A stretch of 64,000 nt of DNA, taken from positions 37,917-101,916 of the forward strand of contig NZ_MRDH01000025.1 in the NCBI RefSeq assembly GCF_002008225.1. Direction: 5' to 3'. Under the pieces are notes generated by a model that was not told where the DNA came from, searched no databases, and worked only from the letters and a program-made list of their open reading frames with translations. Below are positions 29,233 through 38,996 of the stretch, one piece after another (position 1 is the stretch's first letter; the number at the start of each line of letters is the position of its first letter). The DNA is from Agrobacterium salinitolerans. GTDB lineage: Bacteria; Pseudomonadota; Alphaproteobacteria; Rhizobiales; Rhizobiaceae. Both the position numbers and the translations under genes were made by a program.

Positions 29233-30525
29233 ATGAAACTCAACCGACGCGCTGTGATGGGCGGTCTGGCTCTTGGCATGGCTTTTGCTGGCCTCGCACA
29301 GCCGGTTCTGGCCAACGAAATCACGCTCAATGTTCTTTACAATCTGCCGGGATTCACCAAATTCCATCAGCCGCTGGCCGATGAATTCATGAAGAAGAAC
29401 CCTGATGTGAAGATCAACTTCCTCGCTCCGGCCGCCGGTTATAACGAAGGCCAGCAGCAGGTTCTGCGCTCCGCCGTCACAGGCAATCTGCCGGATGTTT
29501 ATTTCTCGGGTTACAACCTGACGGCTGAACTCGTTCACACGCTCGCACCGCGCAACCAGATCACCGATCTCGGCCCGTTCATTGAGGCTGAAGGCGGTCA
29601 GGCTTTCCTCGACAAGAACTACAGCCCCAAGATGGCCGCCCTCGGCCAGATCGACGGCAAGCAGTACGGCCTGCCGGTCAATGCGTCCTCGCCGATCATC
29701 TACATCAACTCCGACCTCGTGACCAAGGCTGGCGGCGACCCGGACAAGATGCCGACGACCTTTGCTGAGCTCATCGCTCTCGCCAAGAAGATCAAGGCGC
29801 TCGACCCGAAGTTCGCCGGCATGAGCTACGACATCAACGGCTGGCCGGACGACTGGTTGTGGCAGGCGCTCATCGTCGAACAGGGTGGAAAGCTCGTTGA
29901 CGAGAAGGCCAAGACCGTTGGCTTCGACAACGAGATCGGCCTCAACGCCCTGAAGATGACCCGTCAGTTCGTCACCGAAGGTGGCCAGAACCTGCTCGAC
30001 TGGGACCAGTCCCGCCAGCAGTTCGGTGCAGGCCTCACCGGCTTTATCTTCTCGACGCCCGCCCACGTTCAGACGATCCAGGGTCTGGTCGGCGACCGCT
30101 TCAAGCTGAAGACCGCAACCTTCCCGCTCGACAACAAGGAAAAGGGTGGTGTTCCGACCGGCGGTAACTCGGCTGTTATTCTGACCCAGGAAAAGGCCAA
30201 GCAGGACGCGGCGTGGAAGTACCTGAAGTGGATCACCGGTCCAGAAGCACAGAACACCATCGTTCGCATCACCGGTTACCTGCCGACCAACAAGCTGGCC
30301 ACCGGCCCGGACTTCCTTGCTCCTTATTATGTCGAGAACCCGAATGTGAAGACCGCTTCGCTTCAGGCTGATCGTTCTCTGCCTTGGGCCGGTTATCCGG
30401 GTGGCGACTCCGTCCGCATCTGGCGCACTCAGCGCGACATCATCGGCACCGTCATGCGCGGTGAGGTGACGCCGGAAGACGGTCTCAAGCAGATCGTCGA
30501 GCAGACCAACGCCCTGCTGAAATAA
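29233..30525 (+). CDS. ABC transporter substrate-binding protein (UgpB-like)
   Basis: This 430-residue periplasmic solute receptor has a Tat-like signal peptide (MKLNRRAVMGGLALGMAFAG, cleavage after VLA) and the extracellular solute-binding family 1 fold. Family segments include FMKKNPDVKINFLAP, YGLPVNASSPIIYIN and the later PTGGNSAVIL. UgpB-like proteins bind glycerol 3-phosphate or its diesters, and the downstream phosphodiesterase supports an organophosphate ligand, but an ordinary sugar is also possible. A hairpin after the stop probably lowers transcription into the next gene. Confidence 0.9.
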   Translation: MKLNRRAVMGGLALGMAFAGLAQPVLANEITLNVLYNLPGFTKFHQPLADEFMKKNPDVKINFLAPAAGYNEGQQQVLRSAVTGNLPDVYFSGYNLTAELVHTLAPRNQITDLGPFIEAEGGQAFLDKNYSPKMAALGQIDGKQYGLPVNASSPIIYINSDLVTKAGGDPDKMPTTFAELIALAKKIKALDPKFAGMSYDINGWPDDWLWQALIVEQGGKLVDEKAKTVGFDNEIGLNALKMTRQFVTEGGQNLLDWDQSRQQFGAGLTGFIFSTPAHVQTIQGLVGDRFKLKTATFPLDNKEKGGVPTGGNSAVILTQEKAKQDAAWKYLKWITGPEAQNTIVRITGYLPTNKLATGPDFLAPYYVENPNVKTASLQADRSLPWAGYPGGDSVRIWRTQRDIIGTVMRGEVTPEDGLKQIVEQTNALLK

Positions 30526-30540
30526 GCAAAACCATTGAAA

Positions 30541-30573
30541 AGGCTGCGGGGAAATCCGTTCCCGCAGCTATTT
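30541..30573 (+). terminator. Intercistronic hairpin
   Basis: GCTGCGGG (30543-30550) pairs with CCCGCAGC (30561-30568), loop of 10, followed by TATTTTG. It lies between the binding-protein gene and the phosphodiesterase gene. It could be a partial terminator or a stabiliser giving more binding protein than downstream product. Confidence 0.6.
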
Positions 30574-30591
30574 TGCGCAGAAAGCCCTGTT

Positions 30592-31392
30592 ATGAAGATC
30601 ATCCAGATCACCGACACTCATCTCGTACCCCCCGGCATTGCTGTAAACGGCGTCGATCCGGAAAAGCAGCTGCGCGCGGCGGTGGCCGATATTGTCGAAA
30701 AACACGCCGACGCCGATCTTCTTGTGATGACGGGTGATCTTTGCAATTACGGCGAGCCGGAAGCCTATGAACTGCTGCGAGACATCCTCGCGCCGGTCTC
30801 CGTGCCTGTGCGGCTGATGCTCGGCAATCACGACCGTCGCCCGGAATTCGTGGCTGCCTTTCCCGAGCAGCCGCGTGACGACAACGGCTATATCCAGTCC
30901 TTCATCGACACGGAATTCGGTCGGCTGCTGTTTCTCGACAGCCACGAGGCCGATGTCATCGGCGGCATGTATGGCGCGGATCGTCTGGCATGGCTGGAGA
31001 ATGCGCTGGAAAGCGCGGACGACCTGCCGGTGACGGTGTTCATTCATCACCCGCCGATGGATTGCGGCATCCGCCATTTCGAACATATCGGTATGCATGA
31101 TGACGGTGCTGTCATGCGCCGGCTCGCCGCTCATCCGGCCGGAATACGTCACATCATTTTCGGCCATATACATGTGCCGATGGCAGGGACGACCGCCGAA
31201 GGCATCGCCTATAGTTCCGGTCAGGCCTGCGCGCATCGTTTCATCACCGATATCGATGTTGTCGATCCGCTGTGGACGGGCGGCAATCCCTGTTACCGGA
31301 TCATAAGCCTTGGTGCATTCGGCCTGCGTGCCTATGACGCGGAAGTTGGGCAGCTCGTGCTCGGTCAGGCGCCTGTCTGCGAAGGTCCCTGA
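30592..31392 (+). CDS. Calcineurin-like phosphodiesterase (GpdQ/CpdA type)
   Basis: This is a 266-residue binuclear metallophosphoesterase. The five metal-ligand blocks are visible: ITDTHL (near residue 6), TGDLCNYG, LGNHDRRP, FIHHPPMD and GHIHVPM. Relatives such as GpdQ and CpdA cleave glycerophosphodiesters or cyclic nucleotides. The position as the last gene of an ABC import operon suggests that it opens an imported phosphodiester. The start at 30592 gives the conserved MKIIQITDTH; the 19 upstream codons overlap the hairpin. No signal peptide is seen, so it should act in the cytoplasm. Confidence 0.88.
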   Translation: MKIIQITDTHLVPPGIAVNGVDPEKQLRAAVADIVEKHADADLLVMTGDLCNYGEPEAYELLRDILAPVSVPVRLMLGNHDRRPEFVAAFPEQPRDDNGYIQSFIDTEFGRLLFLDSHEADVIGGMYGADRLAWLENALESADDLPVTVFIHHPPMDCGIRHFEHIGMHDDGAVMRRLAAHPAGIRHIIFGHIHVPMAGTTAEGIAYSSGQACAHRFITDIDVVDPLWTGGNPCYRIISLGAFGLRAYDAEVGQLVLGQAPVCEGP

Positions 31393-31682
31393 CACCGGAC
31401 GTTTCCGTGTTATACGGGGATGACCTTCGCCTCGTGCCTGTTCCCGGTGTAGGGTGCGAGGTTCTTTGCCGATTACAGGGTTGCGGTGGTGAGAAGACCC
31501 CCGTTGCTTGTCGCGGGGATGCGCCACGTCTGGTTTGTTGAACGGGATGTGATGCATCGGAACCATGGTTCCGTGCGCACCCTTGATCTATGTCAGTTTC
31601 ATCAATGAAACGGCACGCCATAGTCGCCGAAAGGTGGCCGACCAATGCCGTGCCATCGTGATGACAGATCATGGAGAATTGC

Positions 31683-33179
31683 ATGCTTGAAAAGCGTATC
31701 CGCAACGCGTCCCTCTTGAACAGGATCGTCAGCGCCGAAGAGGCCGCCAGTCTCATTCAGGATGGCATGACGGTGGGCATGAGCGGCTTTACGCGCGCCG
31801 GTGAGGCCAAAGCCGTGCCGCTGGCGCTGGCCGAGCGCGCCAGGACCAACCCCATGAAAATCACCCTGATGACCGGCGCGTCCCTCGGCAACGATCTCGA
31901 CAGGACAATGGTCGAGGCCGGCATGCTAGCGCGCCGCATGCCGTTCCAGTCCGATCCGGCTTTGCGAAAAGCGATCAATGACGGCAAGGTGATGTTCATC
32001 GATCAACACCTTTCCGAAACGGTGGAGCAATTGCGCGGCGGCCAGATCCACGGCGTCGATGTCGCCATTATCGAGGCCGTAGCAATCACTGCGGAAGGTG
32101 GCATCATTCCCACCACCTCCGTCGGTAATTCCGCGAGTTTCGCCATCCTTGCCGACAAGGTCATCGTCGAGATCAACCTGTCACAGCCCGAGGTGTTGGA
32201 AGGGCTTCATGATATCTTCATTCCCGCCAAGCGCCCGACCCGTATGCCCATCCCCGTCGTCGCGACGGATAGCCGTGTCGGCCTGCCTTTCATTCCGGTG
32301 CCGCCGGAAAAGATCGCCGCCATCGTGCTGAGCGACAAAAGCGACAGTTTCTCCACGGTGCTGCCGCCGGATGACGAGACCAAGGCGATTGCCGGCCATC
32401 TCACCGACTTTCTGTTGAACGAGGTGCGTCATGGCCGCATGACCCACGAACTCCAGCCGCTTCAGGCCGGTATCGGCACCATTGCCAATGCTGTCATGCA
32501 TGGTTTCATCGATACGCCGTTTCATGATCTGAAAATGTATTCGGAAGTCCTGCAGGATTCGACCTTCGAACTGTTCGACGCTGACAAGCTGACCTTCGCC
32601 TCCGGTTCGTCAATCACGCTCTCCTCCGCCATGAACGAGCAGGTCATGCCGCGACTGGCCGATTACAAAAGCAGGCTGATCCTGCGTCCGCAGGAGGTGA
32701 GCAACCATCCGGAAGTCATCCGCCGCCTCGGTATCATCGGCATCAACACCGCGTTGGAATTCGATATCTACGGAAACGTCAATTCCACCCATGTCGGCGG
32801 GACGCATATGATGAACGGCATCGGCGGCTCGGGCGATTTCGCCCGCAACGCCTATATGTCGATCTTCGTTACCAAGTCGATCGCCAAGGGTGGCGCGATC
32901 TCAAGCGTCGTGCCCATGGTCAGCCATGTCGACCATACCGAACACGATGTCGATATCCTCGTCACCGAAATCGGGCTTGCCGATCTGCGCGGGCTGGCAC
33001 CTCGCGAGCGTGCGGCTGTCATCATCGCCAATTGCGTCCATCCCGATTATCGCGATGCGCTGGCTGACTATTATCACCGGGCGACAGCGCGGGGCGGGCA
33101 TACGCCGCATCTCATCGAAGAGGCGTTGTCCTGGCATCAGGCGTTGCGGGAAAAGGGCACGATGCGACCCCAGCAATAG
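31683..33179 (+). CDS. Acetyl-CoA hydrolase/succinyl-CoA:acetate CoA-transferase
   Basis: This is a 498-residue class I CoA-transferase of the YgfH/AarC subgroup. It moves CoA between succinyl-CoA and acetate or similar acids. The presumed catalytic Glu is E288 in KMYSEVLQD, followed by the FASGSSITLSSAMNEQ segment and the C-terminal GGSGDFARNAYMSIFV and EIGLADLRGL blocks. The start at 31683 follows GGAGA; an ATG at 31671 precedes this site and is rejected. It stands alone between the ABC operon and a lipoprotein gene. Confidence 0.9.
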   Translation: MLEKRIRNASLLNRIVSAEEAASLIQDGMTVGMSGFTRAGEAKAVPLALAERARTNPMKITLMTGASLGNDLDRTMVEAGMLARRMPFQSDPALRKAINDGKVMFIDQHLSETVEQLRGGQIHGVDVAIIEAVAITAEGGIIPTTSVGNSASFAILADKVIVEINLSQPEVLEGLHDIFIPAKRPTRMPIPVVATDSRVGLPFIPVPPEKIAAIVLSDKSDSFSTVLPPDDETKAIAGHLTDFLLNEVRHGRMTHELQPLQAGIGTIANAVMHGFIDTPFHDLKMYSEVLQDSTFELFDADKLTFASGSSITLSSAMNEQVMPRLADYKSRLILRPQEVSNHPEVIRRLGIIGINTALEFDIYGNVNSTHVGGTHMMNGIGGSGDFARNAYMSIFVTKSIAKGGAISSVVPMVSHVDHTEHDVDILVTEIGLADLRGLAPRERAAVIIANCVHPDYRDALADYYHRATARGGHTPHLIEEALSWHQALREKGTMRPQQ

Positions 33180-33362
33180 GCGTTGAAACAGGTGGTCCTC
33201 TTGCCGGTTTTTCGACCGGCAATTGGGTCCGTTTGGACACACCGCTGGGGAAAGTGCCCGCCACTCCGCTTAGGTTGCTGGCGCGACTGTTCCGCCTCCG
33301 GTAGAAAATCTTCTCCACCCGGCCGCTATCGAGCTGCCTCAGGGTTGTAGGAGAGTGATGTG

Positions 33363-34685
33363 ATGCCCCTTCGCTTCGTCGCCATGATCGCGATTGTCGC
33401 CCTGCTTGCAAGCTGCGGCGGGCGGCCCATCGGGGTCATGACACCGACGGGACAAACTGTGGTCGGTACGACGCCGGTCAATCTCCTCGTTGCGACAACG
33501 CGCGCCCCGTCCGAAAATCCCGCGGTTCTTTTCGGCGGCGAGCGGGGAACGGGGCTGAAGGTCGATGCGGTCACGGTCTCCATTCCGCCTGCTGCCAACC
33601 GCAAGGTTGGTCAGGTGCAATGGCCGAAAAAACTGCCACCCAATCCGCTGAAGGATTTCACCACGGTTGCGGTTGAGCCCATTCTCTCCGAAGCAGAAAC
33701 CAGAAGTTGGATCAGTAAGCATATCGCAAAGGACCGCCGTGTGCTGGTTTTCGTGCATGGTTTCAACAATCGTTACGAGGAATCCGTCTATCGCTTCGCC
33801 CAGATCGTCCATGATTCCGGCACGGATGTCGTTCCAGTGGTCTTCACCTGGCCGTCGCGCGCGAGCATTTTCGACTATAATTACGATAAGGAAAGTACCA
33901 ACTATTCCCGCGATTCGCTGGAGGAGATGCTGACGCGGCTGGCGAAAGATAAATCCATACGCGAAGTCACCGTCATGGCCCATTCCATGGGCACTTGGCT
34001 TGCGGTGGAGGCGCTGCGCCAGATGGCCATCCGCAACGGCCGCGTTGATCCCAAGATAAGCAATGTCATTCTGGCTGCTCCGGATCTCGATGTCGACGTG
34101 TTCAGCCGGCAATTCAGCAGCCTCGGTAAAACGCCGCCGAAATTCACCCTCTTCGTGTCGCAGGATGACCGCGCGCTCAGCCTGTCGCGTCGCATTTCCG
34201 GCAATGTCGATCGCCTCGGCCAGATCGATCCTTCCGTTGAGCCCTATCGCAGCCAGCTGGAAAAAGCTGGCATCACCGTTCTCGATCTCACCAAGCTGCA
34301 ATCCGGTGATCGTCTGAATCACGGAAAATTTGCCGAGAGTCCCGAGGTCGTCCGCCTGATCGGCGACCGTCTCATTGCCGGCCAGACGGTGACGGATTCC
34401 GATGTCGGCCTGGGCGAAGCGTTGGGTGCCGTCAGTATCGGTGCTGCGCAAACCGTCGGAACGGCGGCCAGCGTGGTGGTCAGTGCGCCGATCGCGGTCT
34501 TCGATCCACGCACGCGGGAAAATTATGGCAGGCAGGTGGAGCGGCTTGGCCGCTCTGTGGAAAACACCGTCGGGTCGGTGGGCGATACAGCCGGTTCCGT
34601 GGTGGACGATCAGGCGCTTCAGTCGTCAAGGGTCAACTGCGATGCCGCCGCAAATCGAAACCGGGCGGAATGCCGTAGTCGCTAA
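33363..34685 (+). CDS. DUF900-type alpha/beta hydrolase, lipoprotein
   Basis: This 440-residue protein begins with a lipoprotein signal (MPLRFVAMIAIVALLASCGG; lipobox LASC) and should be lipid-anchored. The DUF900 hydrolase core spans about residues 95-310: the oxyanion region VLVFVHGFNNRYEESVYR, the nucleophile elbow VTVMAHSMGTWLAVEAL (Ser in HSMG) and the acid segment ILAAPDLDVDVF. A C-terminal tail of about 100 residues is Ser/Val/Gly-rich. The natural substrate is unknown. An ATG three bases earlier (33360) is equally possible. Confidence 0.85.
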   Translation: MPLRFVAMIAIVALLASCGGRPIGVMTPTGQTVVGTTPVNLLVATTRAPSENPAVLFGGERGTGLKVDAVTVSIPPAANRKVGQVQWPKKLPPNPLKDFTTVAVEPILSEAETRSWISKHIAKDRRVLVFVHGFNNRYEESVYRFAQIVHDSGTDVVPVVFTWPSRASIFDYNYDKESTNYSRDSLEEMLTRLAKDKSIREVTVMAHSMGTWLAVEALRQMAIRNGRVDPKISNVILAAPDLDVDVFSRQFSSLGKTPPKFTLFVSQDDRALSLSRRISGNVDRLGQIDPSVEPYRSQLEKAGITVLDLTKLQSGDRLNHGKFAESPEVVRLIGDRLIAGQTVTDSDVGLGEALGAVSIGAAQTVGTAASVVVSAPIAVFDPRTRENYGRQVERLGRSVENTVGSVGDTAGSVVDDQALQSSRVNCDAAANRNRAECRSR

Positions 34686-34748
34686 GCCACGATACGACCG
34701 GGGGTGGCGGAAACGTCAGGCGTTTTTGTCACCACACTCCCGCAGATT

Positions 34749-34756
34749 TGTATACA
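34749..34756 (+). promoter_or_regulatory. TGTATACA operator-like palindrome
   Basis: The 8-bp perfect palindrome TGTATACA, inside TTGTATACAG, lies 57 bases before the racemase-family gene, with two more GTAT half-sites at 34761 and 34772. The form is like GntR/FadR-family operators that often control hydroxyproline catabolism. No regulator is adjacent. Confidence 0.4.
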
Positions 34757-34812
34757 GCTTGTATTTTTATCTGTATGGTCGGGCCAACAACCCAACTTCC
34801 GGAGTAGACCCC

Positions 34813-35850
34813 ATGCGTTGGAAACGCACCCTCCAGCTTCTCGATGTTCATTGCGAAGGCGAAATCGGCCGTGTCGTCACTGGCGGCGCGCCGAAAATTC
34901 CCGGCAACACCGTGGCCGAACAGCTGCACTGGATGAACACCGATCCGCAAGGGGAAGCCTTGCGCCGCTTCCTGACGCTGGAGCCGCGCGGTACGCCCAT
35001 GGGGTCGGTCAACCTGCTCCTGCCGCCGAAACATCCCGATGCGCACGCCGCCTTCGTCATTCTCCAGCCGGATCAGGCGCATGCCAGTTCGGGTTCGAAT
35101 TCCATCTGCGCGACGACGGCGCTTCTGGAAAGCGGCATGGTGGAAATGCAGGAACCGGAAACCGTCATCATTCTGGAAACGGCCGCTGGTCTCGTCAAAG
35201 CGACGGCCACCTGCCGTGACGGACGCTGCGAAAAGGTCAAGCTGACCATGGTGCCATCCTTCGTGCATGAGCTGGATATCAGCATCGACACGCCGGAATG
35301 GGGCAAGGTGACGATGGATATCTCCTACGGCGGCATTTTTTATGCGCTGGTGGATGTCCGCCAGATCGGGCTCACGATCGAAAAGGCCAATGCCGCCAAG
35401 CTGGTCTCGGCCGGCATGATCCTGAAGGATCTGGTCAACCGTGAAATGACCGTCGTGCATCCGGAAATCCCGGCAATATCAGGCGTCGCTTACGTCATGT
35501 TCCGTGATGTGGATGCCGATGGTTCCATCCGCACCTGCACCACCATGTGGCCGGGCCGCGCGGATCGCTCGCCCTGTGGCACCGGCAATTCCGCCAATCT
35601 CGCCACGCTTTATGCGCGCGGCAAGGTGAAGGTGGGCGACGAATATAAATCCCGCTCGATCATCGGGTCGGAATTCGATGTCGGCCTTTCCGCCGTCACC
35701 GAAGTGGCGGGCCGTCCGGCCGTCATTCCCACCATTGCCGGGCGTGGCTTCACCTTCGGTCTGCATCAGGTCGGCCTTGATCCCTTCGATCCCCTGGCCG
35801 ATGGTTTTGCCATGACCGATGTCTGGGGTCCGGAAGCGGGCAACATCTGA
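34813..35850 (+). CDS. Proline racemase-family enzyme (hydroxyproline epimerase-like)
   Basis: This 345-residue protein is of the proline racemase/4-hydroxyproline epimerase/3-hydroxyproline dehydratase family. The second catalytic block is normal (RSPCGTGNSA, Cys255). The first block reads HASSGSNSICA, with Ser93 where Cys is typical and Ser replacing the usual His in the CGH triplet. Such Ser/Cys members include 4-hydroxyproline 2-epimerases. The start at 34813 follows GGAG with 8-base spacing; the frame upstream runs through the DUF900 gene and is a shadow. Other hydroxyproline genes are not in the window. Confidence 0.88.
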   Translation: MRWKRTLQLLDVHCEGEIGRVVTGGAPKIPGNTVAEQLHWMNTDPQGEALRRFLTLEPRGTPMGSVNLLLPPKHPDAHAAFVILQPDQAHASSGSNSICATTALLESGMVEMQEPETVIILETAAGLVKATATCRDGRCEKVKLTMVPSFVHELDISIDTPEWGKVTMDISYGGIFYALVDVRQIGLTIEKANAAKLVSAGMILKDLVNREMTVVHPEIPAISGVAYVMFRDVDADGSIRTCTTMWPGRADRSPCGTGNSANLATLYARGKVKVGDEYKSRSIIGSEFDVGLSAVTEVAGRPAVIPTIAGRGFTFGLHQVGLDPFDPLADGFAMTDVWGPEAGNI

Positions 35851-35875
35851 GGCATGCTTTAAAAAAATGACATTT

Positions 35876-35908
35876 ACAGCCGCCCGATGAACTTTGGCGG
35901 CTGTTTTC
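35876..35908 (+). terminator. Rho-independent terminator
   Basis: ACAGCCGCC pairs with GGCGGCTGT (loop of 11), then TTTCC. It separates the racemase-family gene from pyrC. Confidence 0.8.
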
Positions 35909-35963
35909 CCGCGGCAAAAGATGCTAAGCGGGCGCCAATTCCATCATGCTCCGAGGTATCCCG

Positions 35964-37001
35964 ATGAAGTCGCTCACCCTGCGCCGCCCTGATGACTGGC
36001 ACCTGCATCTTCGTGATGGCGCCATGCTGGAAGGGGTGATCGGGGATACGAGCCGTCATTTCGCCCGCGCCATCATTATGCCAAACCTGGTGCCGCCGGT
36101 TGTTACCACGGCCGACGCCCGCGCCTATCGCGAACGCATCGTCAAGGCAATTCCGGCGGATGACCGTTTCGAGCCGTTGATGACCCTCTATCTGACCGAG
36201 GACACGCAGGCCGACGATGTGGAAGAGGGCAAAAAAAGCGGCCTCATCACTGCCGTCAAGCTCTATCCGGCGGGTGCGACCACCAATTCCCACGGCGGGG
36301 TGCGCGATTTCAACAAGGCCATGCCGGTTCTGGAACGCATGGCGAAGATCGGCCTGCCGCTTTGCTTGCACGGTGAGGTAACGACGCCGGAGGTCGATAT
36401 TTTCGACCGCGAAAAGGCCTTCATCGATACGGTTCTGGAACCGCTGCGCCAGCGCCTGCCGGAGCTCAAGGTGACGATGGAGCACATCACCACCCGCGAC
36501 GGCGTGGATTACATCAAGTCTTCCAAGGCCAATATCGCCGGCTCAATCACCACCCATCATCTCATCATCAACCGCAACGCCATTCTGGTTGGCGGCATCA
36601 AGCCACATTATTATTGCCTGCCCGTCGCCAAGCGCGAGGAGCACAGGCTTGCGCTGCGGGCTGCTGCGACGTCGGGCGACGCGCGCTTCTTCCTCGGCAC
36701 GGACTCCGCTCCGCATGTGGACCCGCTGAAGGAATGCGCCTGCGGCTGCGCCGGCATCTATACCTCGATCAACACCATGAGCTGCCTTGCCCATGTCTTC
36801 GAGGATGAAAACGCCCTCGACAAGCTGGAGGCCTTCGCCTCGCTCAACGGCCCGGCCTGGTATGGTCTTGCGCCAAACGAGGAGACGATCACGCTGGTCA
36901 AGCGCGACGAGCCGGTATCATTCCCGGCCAAGATCGAGACGGGCGCGGGGCCGGTCACCGTATTTGACCCGATGTTCCCGCTCCATTGGGATGTAGACTG
37001 A
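35964..37001 (+). CDS. pyrC: Dihydroorotase (type II)
   Basis: PyrC cyclises carbamoyl aspartate to dihydroorotate in pyrimidine synthesis. The 345-residue protein starts [19 protein letters not shown], with the metal-binding HLHLRDG, then the carboxylated-lysine region [18 protein letters not shown], and the C-terminal [10 protein letters not shown] motif with the catalytic Asp. The start at 35964 is the family position; an ATG at 35946 adds six residues. pyrE follows, but a strong terminator lies between them, so the two are likely separate transcripts. Confidence 0.96.
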   Translation: MKSLTLRRPDDWHLHLRDGAMLEGVIGDTSRHFARAIIMPNLVPPVVTTADARAYRERIVKAIPADDRFEPLMTLYLTEDTQADDVEEGKKSGLITAVKLYPAGATTNSHGGVRDFNKAMPVLERMAKIGLPLCLHGEVTTPEVDIFDREKAFIDTVLEPLRQRLPELKVTMEHITTRDGVDYIKSSKANIAGSITTHHLIINRNAILVGGIKPHYYCLPVAKREEHRLALRAAATSGDARFFLGTDSAPHVDPLKECACGCAGIYTSINTMSCLAHVFEDENALDKLEAFASLNGPAWYGLAPNEETITLVKRDEPVSFPAKIETGAGPVTVFDPMFPLHWDVD

Positions 37002-37006
37002 TTTTA

Positions 37007-37034
37007 TAACCGCCGGCACTGCCGGCGGTTTTGT
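37007..37034 (+). terminator. Rho-independent terminator after pyrC
   Basis: ACCGCCGGC (37009-37017) pairs with GCCGGCGGT (37021-37029), loop ACT, followed by TTTTG. Confidence 0.9.
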
Positions 37035-37147
37035 TATGGTCTGCCAGTACCTCGGCGGGCGACGGCATACCGAACAAAGACGCGTGCTTTCCGAACACCC
37101 ATCCGGGTTTTCGGAGCGAGAAACCAAGGCCTAAAAGGAGAACGCCT

Positions 37148-37846
37148 ATGAACCACTTCACATTCACCGATCGCACCGTGGTTGCGGAACTGGTTGCGAA
37201 AATGTTGTGGGAAATCAAGGCTGTCCATTTCAATTCCGAAAGCCCTTATACCTTTGCCTCGGGCATGAAGAGCCCTGTCTATATCGACATGCGCAAGCTG
37301 ATCTCTTTCCCGCGCATTCGCTCCGCAGCCATGGATTTTGCGGCGGCGGCGGTGATGCGCGAGGCGGGTTTCGAGAAGTTCGACTGTGTCGCCGGCGGTG
37401 AAACGGCAGGCATTCCCTTTGCTGCTTTCCTTGCCGAGCGCCTCGGCCTGCCGATGATCTATTGCCGCAAGAAGCCGAAAGGCCACGGCCGCAATGCCCA
37501 GATCGAAGGCCATATGCCGGAAGGCGCTCGCGTTCTGGTCATCGAGGATCTGACGACGGCCGGCGGGTCGATGTTCACCTTCATCGATGCTATCCGGGCG
37601 GCTGGCGGCATTGTCGATCACGGCATCGCGCTGTTCTATTACGGCATCTTCGAAGAGGCTGAAGCGCGCTTTTCCAACGGCAATGTCAAACTGCATTATC
37701 TGACGACCTGGCGCGATGTTCTGGCGGTCGCCCGCGCTGAAAAACTGTTCGACGAAAAGACCCTGTCAGAGGTTGAAGCCTTCCTCGACAATCCACTGCC
37801 ATGGTCGGCAAAGCACGGCGGCGTCAGCGAATTGCCGCAATCGTGA
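37148..37846 (+). CDS. pyrE: Orotate phosphoribosyltransferase
   Basis: PyrE joins orotate to PRPP to make orotidine 5'-phosphate. The 232-residue protein has [16 protein letters not shown] near the N-terminus, the loop [17 protein letters not shown] and the PRPP-binding motif [14 protein letters not shown] (near residue 135). The start at 37148 follows AAAGGAG with 8-base spacing; upstream codons of the same frame lack family similarity. It is longer than the E. coli enzyme (213 residues), as usual for rhizobial forms. Confidence 0.96.
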   Translation: MNHFTFTDRTVVAELVAKMLWEIKAVHFNSESPYTFASGMKSPVYIDMRKLISFPRIRSAAMDFAAAAVMREAGFEKFDCVAGGETAGIPFAAFLAERLGLPMIYCRKKPKGHGRNAQIEGHMPEGARVLVIEDLTTAGGSMFTFIDAIRAAGGIVDHGIALFYYGIFEEAEARFSNGNVKLHYLTTWRDVLAVARAEKLFDEKTLSEVEAFLDNPLPWSAKHGGVSELPQS

Positions 37847-37848
37847 TT

Positions 37849-37886
37849 TCGGATGTGGCCAGCCCAGCTTGTGGCTGGCCTTCCGA
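37849..37886 (+). terminator. Hairpin after pyrE
   Basis: GGCCAGCC (37857-37864) pairs with GGCTGGCC (37873-37880), extended by TCGGA with TCCGA. There is no U-tract, so termination is uncertain. Confidence 0.5.
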
Positions 37887-37945
37887 TCGATCTTCGTCTA
37901 AATCGATTTAAGTTCATTTGATTTGCTGTTTTGAGGAGGACCGTA

Positions 37946-38872
37946 ATGATCCTGTGTTGTGGTGAAGCCCTGATTGACATGCTGCCCCGGCAGACGACGC
38001 TGGGCGAGGCGGGTTTTGCCCCCTATGCAGGCGGAGCGGTCTTCAACACGGCGATTGCGCTGGGGCGTCTCGGCGTTCCTTCCGCCTCCTTCACGGGTCT
38101 TTCCGATGACATGATGGGTGATATCCTGCGGGAAACCCTGCGCGCCAGCAATGTCGATTTCAGCTATTGCGCTACCCTTTCGCGCCCGACCACCATCGCC
38201 TTCGTGAAGCTGGTGGAAGGTCATGCGACCTATGCGTTCTACGACGAGAACACCGCTGGCCGGATGATTACCGAGAAGGAGCTTCCGGCACTGGGCGCGG
38301 ATTGCGAGGCGCTGCATTTCGGCGCGATCAGCCTCATCCCGGAGCCCTGCGGCAGCACCTATGAGGCGCTGATGACACGCGAGCATGAAAGCCGTGTCAT
38401 TTCGCTCGATCCCAATATCCGCCCCGGTTTCATCAAGGACAAGCAGTCGCATATGGCCCGCATCCGCCGCATGGCCGCCATGTCTGATATCGTCAAGTTC
38501 TCGGATGAGGACCTCGCCTGGTTCGGTCTTGAAGGGGATGAGGACACGCTTGCCCGCCATTGGCTGCATCACGGTGCAAAGCTGGTCGTCGTCACCCGTG
38601 GCGCCAAGGGCGCCGTGGGCTACACCTCCGGCTTGAAGGTCGAAGTCGCCTCTGAACGCGTCGAGGTCGTGGATACCGTTGGTGCTGGTGACACCTTCGA
38701 TGCCGGCATTCTGGCTTCGCTGAAAATGCAGGGTCTTCTCACCAAGGCGCAGGTTGCCTCACTGACGGAAGAGCAGATCAGAAAGGCGCTTGCGCTGGGG
38801 GCAAAGGCTGCGGCAGTCACCGTTTCGCGGGCCGGGGCAAATCCGCCCTTTGCGCATGAAATCGGTTTGTGA
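37946..38872 (+). CDS. PfkB-family sugar kinase, probable fructokinase
   Basis: This is a 308-residue kinase. The N-terminal MILCCGEALIDMLP and GGAVFNTAIALGRLG blocks and the catalytic DTVGAGDTFDAGIL (near residue 250) place it in the PfkB family, and the overall sequence most resembles fructokinases of rhizobia. Sugar specificity cannot be proven. The start at 37946 follows GAGGAGG; the codons from 37931 are excluded. pgi lies in the same neighbourhood but on the other strand. Confidence 0.88.
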   Translation: MILCCGEALIDMLPRQTTLGEAGFAPYAGGAVFNTAIALGRLGVPSASFTGLSDDMMGDILRETLRASNVDFSYCATLSRPTTIAFVKLVEGHATYAFYDENTAGRMITEKELPALGADCEALHFGAISLIPEPCGSTYEALMTREHESRVISLDPNIRPGFIKDKQSHMARIRRMAAMSDIVKFSDEDLAWFGLEGDEDTLARHWLHHGAKLVVVTRGAKGAVGYTSGLKVEVASERVEVVDTVGAGDTFDAGILASLKMQGLLTKAQVASLTEEQIRKALALGAKAAAVTVSRAGANPPFAHEIGL

Positions 38873-38996
38873 TGGGCGCGGTTGAACCATTTTGAACGAG
38901 TGGTTCAACACTCTTCCCGGCGCTAAAGCCGTAAAAAACCGTTATTTCGATATTATGAAGCTTGTGTCCGCTGTTTTTTCACGAAACAAGCGTCGC

